A stretch of 48,621 bases of DNA from Porphyromonas sp. oral taxon 278 str. W7784 (GCF_000467855.2 NZ_KI259258.1:1-48621), one strand, 5' to 3'; positions 1 through 9,040 are shown, numbered from the stretch's first letter. Numbers and translations are program-made. The notes: generated from the letters alone by a model not told the origin.

Positions 1-110
1 CTACCTCTCATGAGGCGCTAGTAGTACCTCTTTGCTTATAGAAGTACTTTCCCCACAGAGCTCATGGGAGTGCTACACGGGCGCTAGCGAAGCAAGTAGT
101 GGATAATATG

Positions 111-118
111 TACCTTTG
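111..118 (+). promoter_or_regulatory. Bacteroidetes -7 promoter element for glyS
   Basis: TACCTTTG matches the Bacteroidetes primary sigma factor -7 consensus TAnnTTTG and lies 79 nt before the glyS start. No clear TTTG -33 element is seen at the usual spacing. Confidence 0.6.
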
Positions 119-197
119 TGGGCTGTGCGCCCTCCTCGGTCGCTACAGAGATCCATCAGTACAATCCAATAGCTAAATAGAATACAACGATCTGCTC

Positions 198-1739
198 ATG
201 GCACAGCAAGAAGACCTCTTCAAGAAGGTAATCGCCCACTGTAAGGAATATGGTTTCGTCTTCCCTTCCTCCGAGATTTACGACGGTCTGGGAGCCGTAT
301 ATGACTACGGCCAGCTGGGGAGCGAACTCAAGAACAACATCAAGCACTACTGGTGGGAGGCCATGACCCTCCTTGCTCCCAATGTCGTAGGGATCGACTC
401 AGCTATCTTCATGCACCCCAAGATCTGGAAAGCCTCGGGCCATGTAGACGCTTTCAACGACCCCCTCATTGACAACAAGGATTCTAAGAAGCGCTATCGT
501 GCCGATGTGCTCATCGAGGATCACCTAGCGAAGATAGAAGAGAAGATCAATAAGGAAGTAGCCAAGGCAGCGAAGAAGTTCGGTGAGAGCTTCGACGAGG
601 GCCAGTTCCGCTTGACCAATGGCCGTGTCCTCGAGTACCAAGCTAAGTGGGATGAGGTGCACGCTCGCTTCTCCGAGGCGATGAACGCTTCGGATCTGGA
701 GGGCTTGCGCCAGATCATCCTCGACTGCGAGATCGTCTGCCCCATCAGTGGCACACGCAACTGGACGGAGGTACGTCAGTTCAACCTGATGTTTGCCACC
801 GAGATGGGTTCTACGGCCGAAGGCTCGATGAAGGTCTACCTGCGCCCCGAGACGGCCCAGGGGATCTTCGTTAACTTCCTCAACGTACAGAAAACGGGTC
901 GTATGAAGGTGCCCTTTGGGATCGCACAGATCGGGAAGGCCTTCCGCAACGAGATCGTCGCCCGTCAGTTCATCTTCCGCATGCGCGAGTTCGAGCAGAT
1001 GGAGATGCAGTTCTTCGTCCGTCCTGGCGAAGAGCTCAAGTGGTTCGAGTACTGGAAGGAGCTACGCCTGCGCTGGCACAAGGCCCTCGGTCTCGGCGAC
1101 AAGAAGTATCGCTACCACGACCACGAGAAGCTGGCTCACTACGCCAATGCTGCTACCGACATCGAATTTGAGATGCCCTTTGGCTTCAAGGAGGTGGAAG
1201 GCATCCACAGCCGTACGGACTTCGACCTAAAGCGCCACGAGGAGTTCAGTGGCAAGAAGATGCAGTACTTCGATCCCGAACTCGGTGAGAGCTACGTGCC
1301 CTACGTCGTAGAGACGTCGATCGGGGTAGACCGTATGTTCCTCAGCCTCGTCTGTGGCTCCTTCGAGGAGGAAGCTCTGGAGGGAGGAGAGAAGCGCACG
1401 GTGCTTCGCCTGCCTGCTGCCCTTGCTCCCGTCAAGCTCGCCATCCTGCCTCTGGTGCGCAAGGACGGCCTTGATGACAAGGCTCGTGCTATCTACGACG
1501 AACTGAAGTTCGACTTCAACTGCCAGCTCGATGAGAAGGATTCCATCGGCAAGCGCTACCGCCGTCAGGATGCTATCGGTACGCCCTTCTGCGTGACGGT
1601 AGACCATCAGACGATGGAGGATGGCACCGTCACCCTGCGTCATCGTGACAGTATGGAGCAGGAGCGTGTAGCTATCGCAGAGCTCTCCCAGCGCCTCTAC
1701 GAAGCGACCTCTATGAAGAGTCTCCTTCGCAAGATCTAA
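198..1739 (+). CDS. glyS: Glycyl-tRNA synthetase (class II, dimeric type)
   Basis: Cytoplasmic enzyme that charges tRNA-Gly with glycine using ATP. The 513-residue length and the N-terminal block GFVFPSSEIYDGLGAVYDYG are typical of the single-chain alpha2 GlyRS of Bacteroidetes rather than the alpha2beta2 enzyme of E. coli. Class II motif 2 (FRNEI...REFEQMEMQFF) lies around residues 250-275 and motif 3 (GVDRMFLSL) around 375-385, followed by an anticodon-binding domain. The ATG at 198 begins directly before the conserved N-terminus and is preceded by a TAnnTTTG promoter. A lipoprotein gene follows after 25 bp, then surE and lpxB, so the four may be co-transcribed. Identification is secure. 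Confidence 0.97.
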   Translation: MAQQEDLFKKVIAHCKEYGFVFPSSEIYDGLGAVYDYGQLGSELKNNIKHYWWEAMTLLAPNVVGIDSAIFMHPKIWKASGHVDAFNDPLIDNKDSKKRYRADVLIEDHLAKIEEKINKEVAKAAKKFGESFDEGQFRLTNGRVLEYQAKWDEVHARFSEAMNASDLEGLRQIILDCEIVCPISGTRNWTEVRQFNLMFATEMGSTAEGSMKVYLRPETAQGIFVNFLNVQKTGRMKVPFGIAQIGKAFRNEIVARQFIFRMREFEQMEMQFFVRPGEELKWFEYWKELRLRWHKALGLGDKKYRYHDHEKLAHYANAATDIEFEMPFGFKEVEGIHSRTDFDLKRHEEFSGKKMQYFDPELGESYVPYVVETSIGVDRMFLSLVCGSFEEEALEGGEKRTVLRLPAALAPVKLAILPLVRKDGLDDKARAIYDELKFDFNCQLDEKDSIGKRYRRQDAIGTPFCVTVDHQTMEDGTVTLRHRDSMEQERVAIAELSQRLYEATSMKSLLRKI

Positions 1740-1764
1740 CCCACCCTTACCCCCACCCGCCTCT

Positions 1765-2307
1765 ATGACTAGCAAGACTTTACAGAGCCTCCTCCTAGGG
1801 AGCCTCGCCCTCGCGTCCCTCGTTGGTCTCTCCAGCTGCAATAGCACCATCGACGTAGACCAAGAGCGACGCAGTGAGAACGAAAGAGCCTTCCGTAGCT
1901 TCGCCGATAGTGCCTACATACGAGCTACTGTGCCCGGCATCGGAGGCAGTGGCTTCGTCTATATGAAGGTAGAGAAGGAAGGCGACAAAAGCATCGGTGT
2001 AGACTATACCGACGCCGTACAGCTCTTCCGTGACACCTACCGTACTACCGACTGGCTCAAGGACAAGCTCAAGGCTACCCGTCTGCGTCAGACCCTCGAC
2101 ATGAACGCTATCGAGCAGGAGCCTGTGGCGAACCTACCCGTAGGCCTGCAGATCGCTGTGCAAAACCTTCATCAAGGTGCTGAAGCCACCATCGTCATAC
2201 CCTGGTATCTCAACAATACGACCAGTACCTCTGAGCGTACCGACAGCTATACTTCTCTCTACTATCGTGTCCGCCTAAAGAAGGTCATTAAGCCCTCTAC
2301 CAAGTAG
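1765..2307 (+). CDS. FKBP-like peptidyl-prolyl isomerase lipoprotein
   Basis: A 180-residue lipoprotein with a signal peptide ending in the lipobox GLSSC (Cys25). The C-terminal half has the FKBP pattern: a VGLQIAVQNLHQGAEATIVI stretch like the 'G(W/L)xxxLxxMxxGxKxxxxIP' core, followed by a final strand YTSLYYRVRLKKVI. An FKBP-type or DUF4827-like lipoprotein next to glyS is, from memory, common in Bacteroidales. Several active-site aromatic residues of canonical FKBPs are not evident, so it may fold like an FKBP without isomerase activity. It probably acts in the periplasm, anchored to a membrane. It lies 25 bp after glyS and 17 bp before surE, which suggests one transcript. Confidence 0.7.
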   Translation: MTSKTLQSLLLGSLALASLVGLSSCNSTIDVDQERRSENERAFRSFADSAYIRATVPGIGGSGFVYMKVEKEGDKSIGVDYTDAVQLFRDTYRTTDWLKDKLKATRLRQTLDMNAIEQEPVANLPVGLQIAVQNLHQGAEATIVIPWYLNNTTSTSERTDSYTSLYYRVRLKKVIKPSTK

Positions 2308-2324
2308 GACCTAATCAACACTGA

Positions 2325-3083
2325 ATGCATATACTCCTTAGTAATGACGATGGCTTCCGAGCCGCAGGAATCCAAGAGCTTGCCACGGCGATGCTCTCCC
2401 TAGGCAAAGTCACTATCGTCGCTCCAGATGGACCACGGTCGGGTTTCTCTGGCGCTATCACCACGACCCAACCGCTACGCCTCAAGCACCGCCACAGCGA
2501 CGGAGACCTCGAGATCTACAGCTGTGAAGGTACGCCTGTAGACTGCGTGAAGCTTGCTCTGAATACCCTCTTCCTCGAGAAGCGCCCTGACCTGATCATC
2601 TCGGGCATCAACCACGGGAGCAACGAGGGCATCTGTGTCAGCTATTCGGGCACGCTAGGCGCTGCTCGTGAGGGCTGTATCTATGGTATCCCTTCGCTGG
2701 CAGTATCGCTCGATGATACGGCGTGGAAGCCTGACTTCACCGCCAGTATCGCCTATACCCTGCGGGTGGTCGAACTGATGCAGCATACCCGCCTGCCCTG
2801 GCAGACGATGCTCTCGCTCAATGTACCTAAGACCGAACCACTGGGGCTGAAGGTCTGCCCGATGACTGTAGGTCGCTTCGTCGAAGAGTTCGTACACTCC
2901 GAGGATGGCAAGGGGAAGAAGATCCATTGGCTCACCGGTCGTCAGGACCCAGGACAAGACCCCTCGACGGGCGACTGGCACTACCTCAAGGAGGGCTGGG
3001 CTACGCTCACGCCCCTCCAGCTCGACTGCACGAACCATCGCTGGATCGAAGAGCTGACTACGCTGGCACAAGCACAGCACTAG
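2325..3083 (+). CDS. surE: 5'/3'-nucleotidase SurE
   Basis: SurE is a metal-dependent nucleoside monophosphate phosphatase linked to stationary-phase survival. The N-terminus MHILLSNDDG carries the metal-binding NDD at residues 7-9, and the family motifs ISGINHGSN and GTPVDCV are present. The length of 252 residues is normal. The start at 2325 gives the canonical N-terminus. The stop lies 3 bp before lpxB, so the two genes are almost certainly translated from one mRNA. Confidence 0.96.
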   Translation: MHILLSNDDGFRAAGIQELATAMLSLGKVTIVAPDGPRSGFSGAITTTQPLRLKHRHSDGDLEIYSCEGTPVDCVKLALNTLFLEKRPDLIISGINHGSNEGICVSYSGTLGAAREGCIYGIPSLAVSLDDTAWKPDFTASIAYTLRVVELMQHTRLPWQTMLSLNVPKTEPLGLKVCPMTVGRFVEEFVHSEDGKGKKIHWLTGRQDPGQDPSTGDWHYLKEGWATLTPLQLDCTNHRWIEELTTLAQAQH

Positions 3084-3086
3084 ACT

Positions 3087-4211
3087 ATGCGCTACTTCTT
3101 AGTCGCAGGCGAAGCCTCTGGTGATCTGCACGCCTCAGCACTCATACGAGCGCTGAGGGAGCGCGATCCAGAGGCTTCGTTTGCCTTCATGGGTGGGGAC
3201 AAGATGCAGGAGGCCTCCGGTGTCGCTCCCCTCGTACACTACCGAGAGGTAGCCTTCATGGGGGTGGTCAGCGTCCTGAAGAACCTCCGCAAGCTCACCC
3301 GTATCGGTCGTGAGGTCCAGCAAGCGATCCGTGCCTTCCAGCCCGACGTAGTCATCCCTGTCGACTACGCTGACTTCAACTTCCGCTTCATCCTACCCTT
3401 TGTCAAGCGGCAGCTGGGCATCCCCATCGTCTACTATATTCTCCCTAAGGTGTGGGCATGGCGCTCGAGTCGGGTAAAGACCCTTCGGCGCTACGTCGAC
3501 CTGAGCCTCAGTATCCTCCCCTTCGAAGTAGGGTACTTCGAGGAGCGTGGCCTTAGGACGACCTATATAGGCAACCCTTGTGTCGACGCCCAGATAAGCT
3601 ATCTAGAGGCTCATCCCGAGCCCGTCGGGCGGGAGCAGATGATCCTACTCGTCCCAGGGAGTCGACGCTCCGAACTCCAGCACAACCTCAGTGAGATGCT
3701 CCAGGCGACAGCACCGTACGCCTCCACCGGCTGGCAGGTCGTCATCGCTGGAGCACCTGGGCTCACCGAGGAGGATTACCGCCCCTACCTCCAGGATCAC
3801 CCCGATACCCCGATCCTCTTCGGAGACACGTACGGACTGATGAGGCGAGCTCATGTAGCCCTCGTCACCTCCGGTACAGCTACCCTAGAGGCAGGACTCT
3901 GGGGTCTACCGATGATCGTCTGCTACCGCATAGGCGGGAAGCGTATTGCTCGGTGGGTCTTCGAGCGCTTCTTCCAAGTCGATTACTTCTCGCTGGTCAA
4001 TCTCATCCTCGGTAAGGCTGCTGTGCCCGAACTACTAGCCGACCGAATGCATTCGGCTCAGATCCTCTCTACCCTCACCCACATCCTCCCCGAAGAGGCA
4101 CTAGAGCGCAAGGCGATGCTTCATGACCTCGACGAACTCCAGAGCCTCATGGGTCGAGAGAAGAGTGCGCCCCGTGCGGCAGAGGCCATCCTCCACTTCC
4201 TCCGAGACTAG
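3087..4211 (+). CDS. lpxB: Lipid-A-disaccharide synthase LpxB
   Basis: GT19 glycosyltransferase that joins UDP-2,3-diacylglucosamine and lipid X into the tetraacyl disaccharide core of lipid A on the inner face of the inner membrane. The 374-residue protein starts with the family motif AGEASGD (residues 7-13) and contains YYILPKVWAWR, the nucleotide-binding LLVPGSRRSE, and TSGTATLEA near the C-terminus. It is the last gene before a 788-bp non-coding stretch, and a hairpin at 4396-4426 may end the transcript. It acts in the same pathway as lpxH at 40.4 kb. Confidence 0.96.
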   Translation: MRYFLVAGEASGDLHASALIRALRERDPEASFAFMGGDKMQEASGVAPLVHYREVAFMGVVSVLKNLRKLTRIGREVQQAIRAFQPDVVIPVDYADFNFRFILPFVKRQLGIPIVYYILPKVWAWRSSRVKTLRRYVDLSLSILPFEVGYFEERGLRTTYIGNPCVDAQISYLEAHPEPVGREQMILLVPGSRRSELQHNLSEMLQATAPYASTGWQVVIAGAPGLTEEDYRPYLQDHPDTPILFGDTYGLMRRAHVALVTSGTATLEAGLWGLPMIVCYRIGGKRIARWVFERFFQVDYFSLVNLILGKAAVPELLADRMHSAQILSTLTHILPEEALERKAMLHDLDELQSLMGREKSAPRAAEAILHFLRD

Positions 4212-4439
4212 AGTGCTACTTGAGCTCGAGCTAAGAGCGTACTTGACCGTATAGATAAGGAGCAGTCTCCCCAGAATCGAGGCACTATCTAGGACCAGAT
4301 ACAGGACGCTGTACTCCTCGGCTTGGAGTACTCCTTAGAAGCAGATCGGGTACCCAAGGCTTCTAGCCTTAGAGCACCACTATCCCCCAACTACCAGCCC
4401 ACATCGTGCTTGTCATGGTGTGGGCTGAGTCGCTCTCTA
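4212..4439. other. Non-coding region after lpxB
   Basis: No convincing gene is seen. The stretch holds small inverted repeats: 7-bp arms at 4311-4317/4325-4331 and 6-bp arms at 4356-4361/4365-4370, then the larger hairpin annotated at 4396-4426. Confidence 0.5.
4396..4426 (+). terminator. Hairpin after lpxB, possible terminator
   Basis: Arms AGCCCACA (4396-4403) and TGTGGGCT (4419-4426) pair perfectly, and further pairs including G-T wobbles extend the stem inward. It lies 185 bp after lpxB and has no clean T-run, so the terminator role is uncertain. Confidence 0.4.
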
Positions 4440-4990
4440 GCCTTAATAATAGGGGTGCATAGGTCGCTCTAGAGGGTGCATAGCCGTGGGATAACCTTGG
4501 GATAAATCCACTCCCCTATGAGAGGGGTCTTCCCCCCTCCCTAGGGGTACCCTTGGGGATGTAGATAAGTCACCCGCTTATCCCAACGGCATACACAGCT
4601 CCTCATCCCCTTTCGCTCCTTCGGTATCCCCCCGAGCTGTGGATGAAGGGCGGTAATTTCCTCCCAGCGCTGATACCAAGGGCAATCTCTCCTGTGTATC
4701 CTCTGTGGGTAGCCTACGGATAGCTTTAGGATAAGTACGTGTATTCCCCTCCCCCTCCCAAGCGTCACCCCCAGCGCTTACCCACGATTCCACAGCCTAT
4801 ATTAACAATAGGGTATATAGAGAGTATATATTCTTTCTCTCTTTTATACCCTTATATTAAGCTCGGGGGATAAGTCCCGGGACCGAGGGGAAGAGCCTCC
4901 TGGGAGATCTACTGCTGCCCTCACGGCTGATCCGTGAAAACTACTATCTTTGTTCCTAAGAAGAAACTATTTATCTCACAGTAGACACAT
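4440..4990. other. Candidate replication origin-like region (weak)
   Basis: A gene-free stretch with many TTATCC/GGATAA cores, seen at about 4488-4495, 4499-4506, 4577-4584 and 4729-4736. Imperfect DnaA-box matches include TGTGGATGA at 4638-4646 (one mismatch to TGTGGATAA), TGTGGGTAG at 4704-4712 and TTACCCACG near 4778. An AT-rich block of about 60 bp follows at 4797-4860, like a DNA unwinding element. No perfect DnaA box was found, dnaA is not here, and gene orientation does not switch cleanly at this site. The glucokinase promoter occupies its right end. Confidence 0.3.
4945..4952 (+). promoter_or_regulatory. -7 promoter element for the ROK kinase gene
   Basis: TATCTTTG matches TAnnTTTG and lies 48 nt before the start at 5000. 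An inverted repeat with arms TCACGG/CCGTGA (4921-4936) lies just upstream and could bind a regulator. Confidence 0.65.
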
Positions 4991-4999
4991 CATCAACTA

Positions 5000-5962
5000 A
5001 TGGAAAAACCCTATGTAATAGGTGTAGACCTCGGAGGCACCAACACCGTCTTCGGTGTAGTAGACGCCCGTGGTAACGTCGTCGTCAATGCTTCGATCAA
5101 GACAGGGACGCACATCGATATCGAGCTCTACCTTAACGATCTCGTCACCGGTATCAACATGCTCATCGAGCAGGTAGGTGGCAAGGACAAGATCCGTGGT
5201 ATCGGTGTCGGAGCTCCTAATGGGAACTACTTCAACGGCTGCATCGAGTTCGCTCCTAACCTCCCTTGGAAGGGAAAGATCCCCTTGGCACAGATGCTCC
5301 AGGATCGTCTAGGCATCCCCGTAGCTCTGACCAATGATGCTAACGCTGCTGCCATCGGGGAGATGACCTATGGCGCTGCACGTGGGATGAAGGACTTCAT
5401 CGTCATCACCCTCGGTACTGGTGTCGGTAGCGGTATCGTAGTCGGTGGACAGCTAGTCTACGGGCACGACGGCTTCGCTGGCGAGCTTGGGCACATGATC
5501 GTCCGACGCAACGGCCGTATGTGTGGCTGTGGTCGCCAGGGCTGTCTCGAGACCTATACCTCCGCCACAGGGGTAGCACGCACGGCACGTGAATACCTCA
5601 CCATCCGCACCGACGAAAGCAAGCTTCGTGAGCTGGATATAGACACGATCACCTCTAAGGATGTCTTCGATGCAGCCAGCGTAGGTGATGCTCTTGCTCT
5701 GGAGATATTCGAATCGACGGGGGCTATCCTTGGTGAAGCTTGCGCCGACTTCGTCACCTTCTCTTCTCCTGAAGCGATCATCTTCTTCGGTGGCCTCACT
5801 AAGGCTGGGGACCTCCTGATGAATCCTATTCGTCACCACATGGAGAAGAACCTCCTGAAGATCTATCAAGGCAAGACCAAGCTCCTCGTCTCTCAGCTCA
5901 AGGAGAGCGATGCAGCAGTCCTAGGGGCTAGCGCCCTTGGCTGGGAAGCAAAGGAGATCTAA
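5000..5962 (+). CDS. ROK-family sugar kinase, probably glucokinase
   Basis: Cytosolic kinase that probably phosphorylates glucose or a related hexose with ATP. The ROK hallmarks are clear: ATP-binding GVDLGGTNT at residues 8-16, the catalytic Asp in TNDANAAAIGE, GTGVGSGIV, the sugar/zinc-binding GELGHM, and the zinc cluster CGCGRQGCLE. The length of 320 residues is normal and there is no N-terminal DNA-binding domain, which argues against a ROK repressor. The exact sugar cannot be read from the sequence; glucose is the usual substrate of this Bacteroidales orthologue. It is monocistronic, with its own promoter and a strong terminator at 5994-6030. Confidence 0.9.
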   Translation: MEKPYVIGVDLGGTNTVFGVVDARGNVVVNASIKTGTHIDIELYLNDLVTGINMLIEQVGGKDKIRGIGVGAPNGNYFNGCIEFAPNLPWKGKIPLAQMLQDRLGIPVALTNDANAAAIGEMTYGAARGMKDFIVITLGTGVGSGIVVGGQLVYGHDGFAGELGHMIVRRNGRMCGCGRQGCLETYTSATGVARTAREYLTIRTDESKLRELDIDTITSKDVFDAASVGDALALEIFESTGAILGEACADFVTFSSPEAIIFFGGLTKAGDLLMNPIRHHMEKNLLKIYQGKTKLLVSQLKESDAAVLGASALGWEAKEI

Positions 5963-5993
5963 GCCTCCTATCCATCCCTACGAGATACCTATG

Positions 5994-6030
5994 AAGTAGA
6001 AGAGCTAGTCCCGACTAGCTCTTTTACTTT
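5994..6030 (+). terminator. Rho-independent terminator after the ROK kinase gene
   Basis: Stem arms 5994-6009 and 6014-6029 (core GAGCTAGT/ACTAGCTC) pair over about 16 bp with one wobble and a 4-nt loop, with a T-rich 3' side. Confidence 0.8.
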
Positions 6031-6202
6031 TACCCTCTTTCCTCACCCTCATCACCAGCCTAGCGGGAATCATATCCACTCCACAAGCTGGGTGATCTTC
6101 CTGCGCTTCAGGAGACGGTCACCACCGGCGTAAGCAATCGATGATCCTTCGTAGAAGCGAAGCACGCACCCACATCCTAGGCTAAGCATCCCCCTTACCT
6201 CT

Positions 6203-6745
6203 ATGATCCAGCATCCGCTCTCGAGCTTCACCTTCTGCCCTCGCTGTGGGGCTTCGGGACTAGAGCATATCCATGGGCGTGCTATCCACTGCCCGAAGTG
6301 TGACCTCTCCTATTACCACAATGTAGCAGCAGCCGTCGCCTGCTTCATTCTCGACGAGGAAGGGCGACTGCTCACCGTGCGTCGCTCTAGAGAGCCTGCA
6401 CGAGGCACGCTAGACCTCCCTGGAGGCTTCGTAGACCCCGAGGAAGGGGTAGAGTCCGCCGTAGTGAGAGAACTACGTGAGGAGACGGCTCTAGAGGCTA
6501 AGTCGGTGCGTATGCTCTTCTCCCTGCCTAATATCTACCCCTACTCGGGCATTGATGTCTATACGGCAGATATCTTCTATCGTGTAGAGGTGGCGAGCTT
6601 CGAGGGAGCTCAGGCCCTAGATGATGCAGGCGAGCTGGTCTTCCTCCGTCCTGAGGAGCTCCGAGCTGAGGACTTCGGTCTTCGCTCCATCCGTACGGCT
6701 ATCGAGCGGGTGATCGCTGATCCTTCACTGCTAGAGGTTAAGTAG
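6203..6745 (+). CDS. Nudix hydrolase with N-terminal zinc ribbon
   Basis: Predicted nucleoside-diphosphate-X pyrophosphatase of 180 residues. The N-terminus has a zinc ribbon with CPRC at 12-15 and CPKC at 30-33, as in NADH/ADP-ribose pyrophosphatase relatives. The Nudix box GX5EX7REUXEE begins near residue 74 (GGFVDPEEG...RELREETAL). The Gly usually found after EET is replaced by Ala. NADH, ADP-ribose or a similar dinucleotide is a reasonable substrate guess but is not shown. The stop codon directly abuts the ATG of the next transporter gene, so the two are co-translated. Confidence 0.88.
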   Translation: MIQHPLSSFTFCPRCGASGLEHIHGRAIHCPKCDLSYYHNVAAAVACFILDEEGRLLTVRRSREPARGTLDLPGGFVDPEEGVESAVVRELREETALEAKSVRMLFSLPNIYPYSGIDVYTADIFYRVEVASFEGAQALDDAGELVFLRPEELRAEDFGLRSIRTAIERVIADPSLLEVK

Positions 6746-7660
6746 ATGTTTCGGGTCGATTGGCACAGGCTCAAGGGCTATGCCCCACTCTGCTTCATCA
6801 CGCTGGGGATCGTACTCTGGCGGGTGACGGCACCCTTTGCGGTGATCCTCCCCTGGATCATCTCGGCGATGCTCTTCTTCGCTGTGCTCAATATGCCCCT
6901 GAGAGCCGTGGCACCCCGACCGAAGCATCTTGTCCTGCTGGCGCTACATCTAGGACTCGGTGGAGGGCTGTACTTCCTCCTCGCGCTCTGGAATCCTCTG
7001 ATCGCTACAAGCCTCTTTATGTGCTTCCTCGCTCCAGCAGCTACGGCAGCGGGGGCGATGACTAGCCTCATGGAGGGAGATACGGGCTTCGCTACGGGCT
7101 ATACGATACTGACGCACGGGCTGATCTGTTTCCTCGCTCCCTTCCTCCTTCCCCTGCTGGATGATCACAGCCAGCTCCCCTTCTGGACGCTCTCGGGGCA
7201 GATAGCCCTTCTGGTGGCACGTATGGTCATCCTACCCATCACGCTCGCTTGGCTCGTGCGCTATCTGATGAAGCGTCGGGGGCGCACACCTGGGCCACAT
7301 CGTACCCTGACCTACTGGCTCTGGCTCTCTTCGCTCATCTTCATTCTCGGGAAGGCCGTAGCCTTCGTTTCCGAAGAAGGGGGTGGTAATCCCCTACTCC
7401 TTGTAGCCTCGTTCGGTGTGGGCTTCCTTGCTTGCGCCCTACAGTTCACCCTAGGTCCTCCCCTCTCCCGATGGATAGGTGTCGAGGAGGTCGCCTGCAG
7501 GCAAGCTATGGGGCAGAAGAACACGGCCCTTACCCTCTGGCTCTGTATCTCCTTCATGCACCCCCTTGTAGCTCCTGGGATCGCTGGCTACATAGCGTGG
7601 CAGAACTTCTTCCTTACCTACTACATGAATCGCTACCTAAGGCAGTCGACTCGCTCCTAA
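6746..7660 (+). CDS. BASS-family (bile acid:sodium symporter-like) transporter
   Basis: A 304-residue integral membrane protein with eight or more hydrophobic segments. The C-terminal block with GQKNTALTLWL and PGIAGYIAWQNFFLTYY is characteristic of the SBF/BASS fold, as is the AAATAAGAM-like helix end around residues 95-105. BASS members carry organic anions, often coupled to sodium. The substrate here is unknown, and 'bile acid' is only the family name. Its ATG follows the nudix stop with no gap, and a secreted alpha/beta hydrolase gene follows after 21 bp, so a joint uptake/processing role is possible. Confidence 0.82.
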   Translation: MFRVDWHRLKGYAPLCFITLGIVLWRVTAPFAVILPWIISAMLFFAVLNMPLRAVAPRPKHLVLLALHLGLGGGLYFLLALWNPLIATSLFMCFLAPAATAAGAMTSLMEGDTGFATGYTILTHGLICFLAPFLLPLLDDHSQLPFWTLSGQIALLVARMVILPITLAWLVRYLMKRRGRTPGPHRTLTYWLWLSSLIFILGKAVAFVSEEGGGNPLLLVASFGVGFLACALQFTLGPPLSRWIGVEEVACRQAMGQKNTALTLWLCISFMHPLVAPGIAGYIAWQNFFLTYYMNRYLRQSTRS

Positions 7661-7681
7661 TTCACCTATTCCTTTACGATC

Positions 7682-9040
7682 ATGAGACGTATCTTTCAGC
7701 TGCTCTGTGTGCTCCTACTCGTTCCCCTCGCTTTGTCGGCACAAAGCTCCCTCAGTGGAGACTGGGAGGGGAAGCTATCCCTCCCCATGGGGAAGCTACG
7801 ACTGATCCTTCACCTTACCGAAGAAGCGGGGCGCTGGTCGGCTTCGCTGGATAGCCCCGACCAAGGTGCTTATGCCCTGCGTGCTGATGAGGTAGAGGTG
7901 CGGGGAGATAGCTTAACCCTAAGGCTTAGTTCCCTTCATCTTCGCTATACGGCGCTGAGGGACGGAGAGGATCAGCTGGTGGGCAACTTCGAGCAGGGCG
8001 GTATGAGCCTTCCCCTCTCGCTTCGACGGGTGGCGAAGACTGAAGACACTAAGTCCGCTCCCACCACATACACAGAGGAGGAACTGATGATCCCCGTATC
8101 GGACTCTTCCGTCATCCTCTCTGGTTCGCTTGCCCTTCCGAAGGAGGGTAAAGCCCCCTACCCTACGCTCATCCTCATCACGGGTAGTGGTCCGCAGGAT
8201 CGGGATGAGACGGTCTTCGGGCACAAGCCCTTCCTAGACATCACACGGAGGCTCACGGAGGCGGGCTTTGCCGTCTTCCGCTACGACGACCGAGGTGTAG
8301 GTAAGAGCACGGGGATCTTCATGGCCTCGCATGTGCAGGACTTCGTACGGGATGCCGAGGCGGTGGTCAAGGCTATGAAGGAGCATAAGGCCGTGAATGC
8401 TCAGCGTATCTTCCTCCTAGGCCACAGCGAAGGGAGCTATATTGCCTCGAAGGTAGCTACCCAAGACCACTCGCTTGCTGGTATTGTCTCGCTCGCTGGT
8501 CCTGTCTTTGGTATGGATCGGATCCTCGCTGATCAGATGGATGCCCTCAGCCTACTGGGAGGCAAGAGTGACGAGGTACGTGCCACCCTACGTAAGGGTA
8601 ATCTTGAGGTCTACGCCTTGATGAAGGATAAGCGCCTTTCGCTCGATGAAGTGAAGGCAAAGGCTGCTAAGGTCGTCGAGCGACTCCTCCCTGTCATGAC
8701 TTCGGATACAACGATGTACGGCACGATACGCACGCAGATCATGGGGCAGTTCACGCCCTATCTGAGGGAACTTCTTCAGTTGGATATCGAGGGGACGTGG
8801 CGGGCCGTTAGCTGTCCCGTCATCGGGCTCTTCGGAGAGATGGATAAGCAGGTCTTACCCTCCAATGCTACGGAGCTCCTTCGCCTCCAGCCCAAGGCCA
8901 AGGTGAAGGTCTTCCCCAAGCTCAATCACCTCTTCCTCCCCTCGGCTACGGGTTCGCCGATGGAGTACCCTACCCTTCCTAAGGGCTTTGATCCTTCGGC
9001 CCTCGACTACCTAGCTACTACCCTCCGATCCCTCCTCTAA
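7682..9040 (+). CDS. Secreted alpha/beta hydrolase (S33-like)
   Basis: A 452-residue exported hydrolase with signal peptide MRRIFQLLCVLLLVPLALSAQ. Residues about 22-115 form a beta-rich lipocalin-like domain (GDWEGKL...LRLILHL), followed by an alpha/beta hydrolase domain. The nucleophile is Ser249 in GHSEGS, with Asp388 (GEMDKQV) and His416 (LNHLF) in the right places to complete a triad. ITGSGPQDRDE gives the oxyanion region and YDDRGVGKS is typical of the family. The substrate could be an ester or peptide in the periplasm. It ends the nudix/BASS/hydrolase operon and is followed by a repeat array that doubles as a terminator. Confidence 0.88.
   Translation: MRRIFQLLCVLLLVPLALSAQSSLSGDWEGKLSLPMGKLRLILHLTEEAGRWSASLDSPDQGAYALRADEVEVRGDSLTLRLSSLHLRYTALRDGEDQLVGNFEQGGMSLPLSLRRVAKTEDTKSAPTTYTEEELMIPVSDSSVILSGSLALPKEGKAPYPTLILITGSGPQDRDETVFGHKPFLDITRRLTEAGFAVFRYDDRGVGKSTGIFMASHVQDFVRDAEAVVKAMKEHKAVNAQRIFLLGHSEGSYIASKVATQDHSLAGIVSLAGPVFGMDRILADQMDALSLLGGKSDEVRATLRKGNLEVYALMKDKRLSLDEVKAKAAKVVERLLPVMTSDTTMYGTIRTQIMGQFTPYLRELLQLDIEGTWRAVSCPVIGLFGEMDKQVLPSNATELLRLQPKAKVKVFPKLNHLFLPSATGSPMEYPTLPKGFDPSALDYLATTLRSLL

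Noticed and set aside
1227-1850. Long open frame (207 codons) opposite glyS
   Set aside because: It is antisense to the conserved glyS 3' end and the lipoprotein start, has no recognisable domain and no promoter; open because of the codon pattern of the sense gene.
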